Position numbers and translations under genes: made by a program | Source of the DNA: Opitutaceae bacterium | Lineage (GTDB): Bacteria; Verrucomicrobiota; Verrucomicrobiia; Opitutales; Opitutaceae | Length of the DNA: 7,118 nt | NCBI GenBank assembly: GCA_031254955.1 | Contig: JAIRTK010000080.1 | Span: 1 to 7,118 of the forward strand | Reading direction: 5' to 3' | Shown: positions 1-4,773 of the stretch, one piece after another | Numbering within the stretch: the stretch's first letter is position 1 | Layout of the letters: every line of letters starts with the position of its first letter | Notes under the pieces: model-generated | Database searches by the model: none | What the model was told of the DNA's origin: nothing | Seen by the model: only the letters and a program-made list of their open reading frames with translations

Positions 1-104
1 GCGAACCCGGCCTGATCCCAAGGCCCGGCCCGGCGAAATCATACCCCCTCCAACCGGTGGGGGCCCGCTCATCCCCATTCCCAATGAAAATCCCTCTTTT
101 GTCG

Positions 105-235
105 GGGCGTCGCTGGCGACGCCCGGCTTGATAACGGCACTAGCAAAGGCCGGGCACCAACAACGGCCATGCTCTGGCAAAGGCCGCGCACCGGCAAAGG
201 CCGCGCTCCGGCAACGGGCTTCGCAAGCGAAGCCC
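105..235. repeat. Pair of REP-like palindromes
   Basis: Two 20-nt hairpins, 105-124 (GGGCGTCGC, TG, GCGACGCCC) and 216-235 (GGGCTTCGC, AA, GCGAAGCCC), have perfect 9-bp arms and differ mainly at one arm position. They flank the 17-bp tandem units. Counterparts lie at 6877-6897 (one imperfection) and 6815-6834 (perfect arms). Paired similar palindromes are the hallmark of REP/BIME elements in other bacteria. No RAYT-type transposase gene is in this window, so that relationship is an inference. Confidence 0.65.
142..209 (+). repeat. 17-bp tandem repeat, four units
   Basis: Four consecutive 17-bp units lie at 142-158, 159-175, 176-192 and 193-209. Units 3 and 4 read GGCAAAGGCCGCGCACC and GGCAAAGGCCGCGCTCC; units 1 and 2 are more diverged. 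The equivalent place in the right-hand copy of the enclosing repeat has a single unit. The array therefore looks like local expansion by slippage or unequal exchange inside one copy of a dispersed element. Confidence 0.8.
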
Positions 236-313
236 CTACATGGCTCTAAAGTGTTCTGTTCACTGGGAAAGGGTATAAAATCCCTCTCCACAAAGAACGA
301 CGCAACCTCCGGC

Positions 314-1369
314 TCACTTCGCGCCGGGCGCGGGGACGGCGGTGATGAAACGGTCGAGCGGCGTGGCGTCCTTGATGAAACCCAGCTCGCGCGCCTCCTT
401 CACGAGCTTCTCAAAGGGCACAAGGGAGGTGTCGGCGGTGAAATGGAGGCGCGTCCACGACGCTTTCACCAGGTCGAGCGGAATCTCGCGCCTCACGGTC
501 TCGGTGATGCCGCGCTGCACGAGCACTTGCGCCTCGGCGGGGTTTTGGTTCACCCAAGCGGTAAGCTCGCGATGCGCTTGGGTGAAGCGCGCGACCAGCT
601 CCGGCTTCTCCCGGAGCGCGCGCACGCTGGCGACGAGCACCGTGGTGATCGCGTCGGCTTCGTCCACCAGCACTCTGCCGCCCGCCTCGCGCTCGATGCG
701 CGAGACCCACGGCTCCACCGTCCAGACGGCGTCGATCCGGCCTTGTTGGAAAAGCGCGAGTTGGTCGGGGTTGGCGGTCGGGATGACGGAGACATCGCCG
801 CCGGTCTGCGTGATGTGGAAGCCGTGCGCGCCGAGCCATACGCGCGCGGCGATGTCCTGGGTGTTGCCGAATTGCGGCGTGGCGAGTTTTTTGCCGGCGA
901 AGTCGGCGGGTTTGTTGATGTTCGCGGCGGGGCGGATGAGGAGCGCGGCGCCGCCGTTGGCCGAGCCGGCGACCACGCGGATGTCCTCGCCGTGGGTGCG
1001 CATGTAGGCGTTGAGCGAGGGATTCGGGCCGACGTAGGTCATGTCGATGGAGTTGACCATCATGCTTTCCATCGCGGTGGGGCCGGCGTTGAAGGCGAAC
1101 CATTCGACGCGCACGCCGGGGCCGAGGCGCTGCTCGAACCACGCTTGCGCTTTTTTCTCGGCGGTGAGCGTGCTGCCGATCACGCCTTGCGCATGGGTGA
1201 TGTTGGGGAAATAGCCGACGCGCAGCACGGTCTGGTCGGCGGCTTTCCGGGCGCAGCCGGAAAACATCAACGCGAGCGCGGGCAGCAGGAGCGCGCGGGG
1301 CAGCGCGCGGAGGCGTGAGGGGCGGCGGGAGGGGAGGCGGGAGGGGAGGCGTGGGTGTTTTTGGTTCAT
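314..1369 (-). CDS. ABC transporter substrate-binding lipoprotein, nitrate/sulfonate/taurine (NMT1/SsuA-like) type
   Basis: A predicted 351-residue periplasmic binding protein that would capture an anion-like or sulfonate-like ligand and deliver it to an ABC permease. An Arg/Pro-rich n-region (residues 1-25) leads to a hydrophobic stretch and a probable lipobox ending FSGC, with lipidated Cys39; Phe at -3 is unusual. The mature part starts with LRVGYFPNITHAQ (49-61). It continues with the lobe segment FNAGPTAMESMMVNSIDM (93-110), then VGPNPSLNAY (113-122), the hinge-region GNTQDIAARVW (168-178) and VEPWVSRIERE (218-228). All are typical of the SsuA/NrtA/TauA superfamily, and the length is normal. 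The substrate cannot be told from sequence alone. The start is ATG at 1367-1369 with no clear Shine-Dalgarno. The n-region is coded by a GGGAGGGGAGGCG tandem repeat, so its length may vary between strains. No permease or ATPase gene follows before the repeat at 74-274. The Rrf2 gene lies 349 bp upstream on the same strand. Confidence 0.88.
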   Translation of the reverse strand: MNQKHPRLPSRLPSRRPSRLRALPRALLLPALALMFSGCARKAADQTVLRVGYFPNITHAQGVIGSTLTAEKKAQAWFEQRLGPGVRVEWFAFNAGPTAMESMMVNSIDMTYVGPNPSLNAYMRTHGEDIRVVAGSANGGAALLIRPAANINKPADFAGKKLATPQFGNTQDIAARVWLGAHGFHITQTGGDVSVIPTANPDQLALFQQGRIDAVWTVEPWVSRIEREAGGRVLVDEADAITTVLVASVRALREKPELVARFTQAHRELTAWVNQNPAEAQVLVQRGITETVRREIPLDLVKASWTRLHFTADTSLVPFEKLVKEARELGFIKDATPLDRFITAVPAPGAK

Positions 1370-1402
1370 GGCGGGTCGATGGTTGGGTGTTTGTTTTGAA
1401 TA

Positions 1403-1684
1403 AACCGCTAAGGGCGCTAAGGGCGCGAAGGATTTTTAGGGCGGTTTGGAAAATGGGCGAAGGCGGTGGGGCGGTCTCTCCGAGGCTTCCGTCGGGCGGG
1501 GCGGGATATTTGGGATTTCATGGGTAAATCGGAGTGTGGTCGCGGAGGTCTCGGAGAGGTCTCCTTGGCTTGATGCTTGTGTAATGTGAATTTTTCAAAC
1601 CGCCCTTTATCAATTCATCCACGAGTAGCGCGAAACAGGCGGGCTTGGTGCTTTTTGTTGCGGCCCTTCGGGGCCTTCGCGGTT
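1403..1684. repeat. Nested imperfect palindromic element between the Rrf2 and substrate-binding protein genes
   Basis: This fills most of the 349-bp gap 1370-1718. Three layers pair from outside in. The outer layer is 1403-1431 (AACCGCTAAGGGCGC and onward) with 1664-1684 (CCTTCGCGGTT end). The middle layer is 1438-1454 with 1590-1606 (AGGGCGGTTTGRAAAAT, 16 of 17 matching). The inner layer is 1470-1491 with 1543-1564 (about 17 of 22). No convincing ORF lies inside. The outer ends are related to the ends of the larger element at 4107-4729. A promoter for the substrate-binding protein gene must lie in or beside this element, but I could not pick a convincing -35/-10 pair. Confidence 0.65.
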
Positions 1685-1685
1685 A

Positions 1686-1713
1686 TCAAATAATGAGTCT
1701 CAAATAATGGGTC
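1686..1713. repeat. 14-bp direct repeat just after the Rrf2 stop codon
   Basis: Two adjacent units, TCAAATAATGAGTC (1686-1699) and TCAAATAATGGGTC (1700-1713), differ at one base. They sit immediately downstream of the Rrf2 stop codon and beside the outer arm of the palindromic element. They could be a duplicated target site, part of a dispersed repeat, or a tandem protein-binding site; the sequence does not decide. Confidence 0.6.
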
Positions 1714-1718
1714 TGGCT

Positions 1719-2315
1719 TCAAATGCCTTCGCGGTAGAGGAATTCGCCGAGGCCGGTCTCGAAGGGCGTGGTGAGGGGCGAGGGTTTTTCCGAGGCGCCG
1801 GGGCGGCGGGTTTTTGGTTTGCCGTCGCGCGCGCCGGTCACGTGCGGGCTGGCCACGAAGGGGAGGTTGACGTTGTCGGCGCGCATTTTGCGGAGCGCCA
1901 CGCCGGCGACGTCGGCGAGGGTGTAGCGGTCGAGGATGTTGCTGATGGCGTTGCGGACATCGAGCATGAGCATGCGCAGGCCGCAATGGGTCTCGTCCGG
2001 GCAGGAGCATTTTTCGTAGGCGGTCTGGCTGACGCAGCCGATGGGCGCGAGCGGGCCGTCGAGGTGGCGCACGATCCGTCCGGCGATGATTTCACGGGCC
2101 GGGCGGGCAAGGCGATAGCCGCCGTATTTCCCGCGCATGCTTTCGAGGAAGCCGCCTTGTTTGAGCGCGAGGAGGATTTGTTCGAGGAATTTCACGGGGA
2201 TTTTCTCGCTTTCCGCCAGCTCGCTGAGTTGCAGCAAATCGCGACCCAGCTCATGGGCAATCGCCATGTCAATCATGGCGCGAAGGCCATATTCGCCGCG
2301 TTTGGAGAGGTTCAT
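1719..2315 (-). CDS. Rrf2-family transcriptional regulator with four-cysteine segment
   Basis: A DNA-binding repressor or activator of the Rrf2 (IscR/CymR/NsrR) family. The family N-terminus MNLSKRGEYGLRAMIDMA opens a winged helix-turn-helix. The recognition region follows at about 30-70 (LSELAESEKIPVKFLEQIL, then RGKYGGYRLARP). A cysteine segment holds Cys94, Cys103, Cys105 and Cys111 with His110. In IscR and NsrR, cysteines at this place bind an Fe-S cluster; here the spacing (C-X8-C-X-C-X5-C) differs from IscR (C-X5-C-X5-C), so cluster binding is an inference. After about residue 146 there is a ~50-residue polar, Lys/Pro-rich tail, making the protein (198 aa) longer than the usual 140-165. 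I chose the ATG at 2313-2315 because it gives the family N-terminus; an in-frame TTG at 2336 would add seven residues (MIYIVPT). Neither has a clear Shine-Dalgarno. Its position upstream of a sulfonate/nitrate-type binding protein suggests sulfur-related control, as with CymR, but this is unproven. Confidence 0.9.
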   Translation of the reverse strand: MNLSKRGEYGLRAMIDMAIAHELGRDLLQLSELAESEKIPVKFLEQILLALKQGGFLESMRGKYGGYRLARPAREIIAGRIVRHLDGPLAPIGCVSQTAYEKCSCPDETHCGLRMLMLDVRNAISNILDRYTLADVAGVALRKMRADNVNLPFVASPHVTGARDGKPKTRRPGASEKPSPLTTPFETGLGEFLYREGI

Positions 2316-2377
2316 CGTCGGCACAATGTAGATCAATGCGGTATGGATTGGAAAGCCGCTTCATGGTGAAAAGGGAG

Positions 2378-2430
2378 AAAAAAAGGCCACCGGGAGCGCC
2401 GGTAGGGAGGCCTCTCTACCGGCGCTTCCG
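2378..2430 (-). terminator. 20-bp hairpin followed by T7, probable terminator on the minus strand
   Basis: Bases 2391-2430 form a 40-nt near-perfect palindrome (core AGCGCCGGTAG with CTACCGGCGCT) whose only two imperfections are G-T pairs on the + strand. Read on the minus strand it is followed after six bases by seven T (2384-2378), the layout of an intrinsic terminator. It would end transcripts of the protease gene, about 350 nt past its stop, and shield the Rrf2 promoter. On the minus strand the two imperfections become A-C mismatches. The hairpin could instead be a dispersed palindrome that happens to lie beside a T-run. Confidence 0.55.
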
Positions 2431-2451
2431 CGCCAAAGGCTCATTTCCCAT

Positions 2452-2667
2452 GTGACAGAGTAACCGGGGTTACGCGCTGCTGGCGTAGCGCAGGTTGACA
2501 GGCTTCTCGCTTCGCTCGGAACCCAATCTGCTGCCTCTGGCGTAGCGCAGGTTTCCAAACCTGCTGACGGGCCGATGGCCCGCCTTGAAGCTGACTGGGT
2601 TTCGAGCGAAGCGACAGTCCGCCAGTCTGCGCTACAATCGCGGCGGCGCGTAACCTCGGCTGGTCAC
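2452..2667. repeat. 216-bp palindromic MITE-like element
   Basis: The ends are GTGAC (2452-2456) and GTCAC (2663-2667). Next to them an inverted pair CCGGGGTTACGCGCTGC / CCGAGGTTACGCGCCGC matches at 15 of 17 positions. Further in, GTAGCGCAG (2485-2493, and again 2542-2550) pairs with CTGCGCTAC (2627-2635). TCGCTTCGCTCGGAACCCA (from about 2504) pairs with its partner around 2596-2614. The apex carries GCAGGTTT, CC, AAACCTGC (2547-2564) and GGGCC, GAT, GGCCC. It lies downstream of the protease gene. A partial end-like copy is at 6491-6518, and an exact 23-bp copy of 2542-2564 is at 6647-6669. No transposase is present, so mobility would have to be supplied in trans. Confidence 0.65.
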
Positions 2668-2670
2668 TTC

Positions 2671-2744
2671 GGGGCGAATGCCTCCACTTTGGGGGCAATG
2701 CCTCGAAAGCGGCTTCGTTTTTCAGGGCAACGGATTCCGTTGCC
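2671..2744. repeat. Short direct repeat and 19-nt palindrome
   Basis: GGGGCGAATGCCTC (2671-2684) and GGGGGCAATGCCTC (2691-2704) are direct repeats with a 20-bp period. A perfect palindrome follows at 2726-2744 (arms GGCAACGGA / TCCGTTGCC around one base). Both lie in the untranslated region after the protease gene, next to the 216-bp element, and may be its extension. No T-run follows the palindrome on the minus strand (the run there is A), so it is a poor terminator. Confidence 0.5.
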
Positions 2745-2757
2745 GGTGTCTTCACGG

Positions 2758-2783
2758 CCTCGGGGTTTGCCCCGGGGTTTTTT
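2758..2783 (+). terminator. Terminator-like hairpin with T6 on the + strand
   Basis: CCTCGGGG (2758-2765), loop TTTG, CCCCGGGG (2770-2777) pair over 8 bp with one G-T pair and are followed directly by six T (2778-2783). The T-run overlaps the stop codon of the minus-strand protease gene. Its polarity is + strand, towards that gene, yet no + strand gene was found upstream. It may block antisense transcription or end an unannotated RNA. On the minus strand it has an A-run before the hairpin but no T-run after it. Confidence 0.45.
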
Positions 2784-4080
2784 ATGGCACGAGGTCGAAT
2801 GTCGGGATGAGGACGGGCGCCTCGGCGCTGCCGCGCACGAAGGTGAAGATGATTTCGTCGGCATGGCGCACCTGCGCGTCGAAGCGTTGCAGCGACCAGC
2901 TGGAGACCGGTTCGCCGTTGATGCGCGACACCAGATCGCCCTGCCGCACTCCTTTCGCCTCGGCGGGCGAGCCGGGCACCACGCCGAGCACGCGCCAGTA
3001 GGCGGGTGTCTTGGAAAAACTCAGGCCCGGGCTGCGCAGCGGACTCATCGTGACGGGGGCGTCGGAGTCGCGGTGAAACACCATCTGGTTGCGCGTGGGC
3101 ATGAAGGTGACGCGGAAGTGGCACAGGATTTTCCCGCCGATGGCCGAGAGCTGGTCGGTGAGGTCGGCGAGCGGTTGCTCGAACTGGTGGCCGCCGAGGT
3201 TCAGCGTGCCGTCGAGGCGTCCGATTTTCTGGCAGCGGTCGCCGGTGAGCGTGCCCACCGTCGCGCCGGGGCGCGGCTCGGCGGCGAAGCGCGGGTGCAG
3301 GCCGACGGGGTTGAGCATGAGCGGGGCGTCGCTGCCGGAGTCCACCAGCACGGCGAAGGTCTCGCCGCCGAGTTGCACGGGGATGATGGGCGTGCGCTGG
3401 TCGTTGTTGAAGGGAATCACCTCGCCGGGCGCCGGCGGGGCGCGTCCGGGGGGCGAGAGGGTCATGCGTCCGCGCGGGTAATCGAGCGTGAACACCGTGT
3501 CGCGAAACAGCGGGAAGCCGAGCACGCCGTCGATTTTCACGCCGAGGTGCGCGGACAGTTCGCCGCAGTTGTAGAGCAGCACGGGCACGTTCAGGAAGCG
3601 GGCGCCGCCGCCGGCGCCGAGCTGGATTTCGCGCACGTTGCCCGCTTGGAGATAGGCGACTTGTCCGCTGGCCGCGCGCACGCCGACGCTCGACTGGGAG
3701 AGCCGCGTGTCGCGCATCGCGTTGGCCTTGTAAAACTCTTCCGACACGAGCGTGACCGACGAGCCGGTGTCGATGAGGAAGCGCCACGGGCCGCGCTTGT
3801 CCCCTTTGGCCTCGACCACGAAGTGCGAGCCGATGACGCGCGATTTCACCTCGACCACCGCCGCGCGCACACGGGTCTGGCCGGGGCGCGACTCGCGTTT
3901 GTAGAGGCGCGCGAGCCGGGTGAGATTCGCGCAGCCGGAAACCACGGGCAGCAACGCCGCCAGCAGCAGGACCACCGCCGCGCGCACCGGGAGGCCGGCG
4001 GCGCGCCACGGGGCGACGGCGGGAGGGCCGGCGGCGACGCCGGCGGGCGGGGCGGGAGGGTTTGGGCGCGTGCGTGGCAT
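2782..4080 (-). CDS. Two-lobed retropepsin-like aspartic protease with C-terminal PDZ domain, lipoprotein
   Basis: A predicted 432-residue membrane-anchored protease-like protein. A Pro/Ala-rich leader and hydrophobic segment (33-48) end in a good lipobox, VSGC, with Cys50. The first lobe has the catalytic-type motif FLIDTGSSVTLVS (101-113) and the partner strand IDGVLGFPLF (183-192). A second lobe has VLVDSGSDAPLML (244-256), with IGGKILCHFRVTF (314-326) where the G-hydrophobic-LG element is expected. The PDZ domain covers about 362-418 (GVVPGSPAEAKGVRQGDLVSRING). Known members are bacterial relatives of the retroviral-type aspartyl protease family; two lobes in one chain could form an internal dimer without dimerisation. 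Substrates are unknown. The likely location is the periplasmic side of a membrane. The start is ATG at 4078-4080 with at best a weak AGAAG upstream; a later start would still keep the signal peptide. It stands alone between repeat blocks. Catalysis is unproven, since the second lobe is degenerate at its partner motif. Confidence 0.88.
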   Translation of the reverse strand: MPRTRPNPPAPPAGVAAGPPAVAPWRAAGLPVRAAVVLLLAALLPVVSGCANLTRLARLYKRESRPGQTRVRAAVVEVKSRVIGSHFVVEAKGDKRGPWRFLIDTGSSVTLVSEEFYKANAMRDTRLSQSSVGVRAASGQVAYLQAGNVREIQLGAGGGARFLNVPVLLYNCGELSAHLGVKIDGVLGFPLFRDTVFTLDYPRGRMTLSPPGRAPPAPGEVIPFNNDQRTPIIPVQLGGETFAVLVDSGSDAPLMLNPVGLHPRFAAEPRPGATVGTLTGDRCQKIGRLDGTLNLGGHQFEQPLADLTDQLSAIGGKILCHFRVTFMPTRNQMVFHRDSDAPVTMSPLRSPGLSFSKTPAYWRVLGVVPGSPAEAKGVRQGDLVSRINGEPVSSWSLQRFDAQVRHADEIIFTFVRGSAEAPVLIPTFDLVP

Positions 4081-4120
4081 TCGGGAACTTCTAAAACGAT
4101 GGTTTTAACTGCGAATGGGC

Positions 4121-4204
4121 GTGAATGGCGTGGACGGGCAGGAATGGACGGAATGGACAGAATGGACGGAATAGACGCAAATGGACGGAATGGCCGTGAA
4201 TGCA
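4121..4204 (+). repeat. Nonamer tandem array, consensus GGAATGGAC
   Basis: Clean units are at 4141, 4150, 4159, 4168 and 4187, with one 10-nt unit at 4177; more diverged units flank them (4121-4140 and 4196-4204). The reverse complement of the unit, GTCCATTCC, is the consensus of the array at 4617-4682, so the two arrays could pair as arms. Confidence 0.8.
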
Positions 4205-4243
4205 GAAAGATGGGCCAAGTGCATGATTATTCAACTAATGTTT

Positions 4244-4433
4244 GAGTGATGAGGCGTGCGTGGTGTGCGGCGAGGCGGGAGGCGTGTGTGGTAAGTGGTG
4301 AGAAGTGCGTGGTAAGTGAAGCGTGCATGATGTGTGGCGAGGTGGGAGTGATAAGTGAGAAGTGCGTGGTGCGCGGCGAGAAGTGTGCGGCGAGAAGTGC
4401 GCGGCGAGGCGTGCGCGGCGAGGCGTGCGCGGC
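4244..4433 (+). repeat. Heptamer tandem array, 27 units, purine-rich
   Basis: Reading from 4244, units are GAGTGAT, GAGGCGT, GCGTGGT, GTGCGGC and so on, consensus about RNGNRGY. The 7-nt register holds for 27 units with one extra base near 4328-4335. The last eight units form four 14-bp dimers (4378-4433) of the type GAGAAGT-GCGCGGC and GAGGCGT-GCGCGGC, showing recent higher-order duplication. Confidence 0.8.
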
Positions 4434-4460
4434 GATTTGCGGAGCCGGCGGGTTTGTTTT

Positions 4461-4565
4461 TCACTCTCCACTCTCTATTCCTCATCTTTCATTCCTCGCT
4501 CTCCATTCCTCATCCTTCATTCCTCACTCTTTATTCTTCATCCTCCACTCCTTATCCTTCACGCC
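4461..4565 (+). repeat. Heptamer tandem array, 15 units, pyrimidine-rich
   Basis: Fifteen uninterrupted 7-nt units run from 4461: TCACTCT, CCACTCT, CTATTCC, TCATCTT, TCATTCC and so on, consensus YCATYCY. On the opposite strand the unit becomes GAGTGA-like, close to the first units of the purine-rich array, which it faces across a 27-bp apex. Confidence 0.85.
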
Positions 4566-4578
4566 TTCCTCCGCCTGC

Positions 4579-4602
4579 CCTCTGCGCCTCTGCGTCTCCG
4601 CG
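4579..4602 (+). repeat. Octamer tandem repeat, three units
   Basis: Units CCTCTGCG (4579-4586), CCTCTGCG (4587-4594) and TCTCCGCG (4595-4602) are followed by TGAG. This CTCTGCG-type string is a recurring intergenic motif in several bacterial phyla, as I recall; no counterpart is obvious in the left half of the block. Confidence 0.6.
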
Positions 4603-4616
4603 TGAGTTTTCATTCT

Positions 4617-4729
4617 CGTCCATTCTCGTCCATTTCGTCCATTTCGTCCATTCATGTCCATTTGCGTCCATTCGTGCCCATTGGCCCCCATGGGCGGCCC
4701 TTCGCGCCCCTTCGCGCCCCTTCGCGGTT
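4617..4729 (+). repeat. CGTCCATT 9/10-mer array followed by CCTTCGCGCC decamers
   Basis: CGTCCATT-type units begin at 4617, 4627, 4636, 4645, 4655, 4665 and about 4673, with spacing alternating between 9 and 10. Then CCTTCGCGCC (4699-4708 and 4709-4718) and CCTTCGCGG (4719-4727) form a decamer run ending in GGTT. Both are inverted relative to the arrays at 4107-4204. Confidence 0.75.
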
Positions 4730-4773
4730 GGGTTGGCGGATTGAAAAAAGGAATTTTTGGGACCTTTCATTCG

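Larger units (their letters stand above)
74..274 (+). repeat. Dispersed ~200 bp repeat, left copy of an inverted pair
   Basis: This stretch matches the reverse complement of 6770-6927 over nearly its whole length. The longest exact block is 37 bp (211-247 against 6803-6839). Further near-exact blocks start at 74 (CCCATTCCCAATGAAAATC) and around 117-133, and the match ends at TGGGAAAGGGT (264-274). It contains two REP-like palindromes, 105-124 and 216-235, with 9-bp arms GGGCGTCGC and GGGCTTCGC around 2-nt centres. It is 43 bp longer than its partner, mainly because of three extra 17-bp units. It lies just downstream of the substrate-binding protein gene. It has no coding potential beyond a shadow frame. 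The comparison was made by eye. Whether other genomic copies exist is not visible here. Confidence 0.85.
4107..4729. repeat. Layered tandem-array block forming one large imperfect palindrome
   Basis: This occupies nearly all of the 693-bp gap 4081-4773 between the MFS and protease genes. From outside in, the ends AACTGCGAATGGGCGTGAA (from 4107) and the reverse complement of 4699-4729 (AACCGCGAAGGGGCGCGAA) agree at all but about 4 of 21 positions, every difference involving a T on the left. The next layer is GGAATGGAC units (4121-4204) against CGTCCATT units (4617-4682). The next is a purine-rich heptamer array (4244-4433) against a pyrimidine-rich heptamer array (4461-4565). The apex is 4434-4460. 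No believable ORF is present; open frames here only translate the repeats. An AT-rich patch at 4222-4246 is the only non-repetitive part and may hold the protease-gene promoter. Confidence 0.7.

Noticed and set aside
44..63. Terminator hairpin near the left edge (arms CCCCCTCC and GGTGGGGG)
   Set aside because: One mismatch, no T-run on either strand, and no gene is visible to be terminated.
128..1318. Open + strand frame of 396 codons
   Set aside because: It is the mirror of the substrate-binding protein gene in high-GC DNA; it begins inside the 17-bp repeat region and has no recognisable domain, while the minus strand has clear family motifs.
2441..4009. Open minus-strand frame of 522 codons overlapping the protease gene
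   Set aside because: Arg/Ala/Pro-rich, no domain, and its 3' part merely translates the 216-bp palindromic element; the protease frame carries the DTG, DSG and PDZ motifs.
2575..4245. Open + strand frame of 556 codons
   Set aside because: Antisense shadow of the protease gene, running from one repeat block into another; Ala/Arg/Glu/His-rich without motifs.
4244..4572. H-DNA (triplex) forming tract
   Set aside because: Both arrays are only purine- or pyrimidine-biased; nearly every heptamer has interrupting bases, so a stable intramolecular triplex is unlikely.
4244..4605. CRISPR array or coding repeat in the heptamer block
   Set aside because: Units are 7 bp with no unique spacers, and the frames open through it only cycle repeat-derived residues in every phase.
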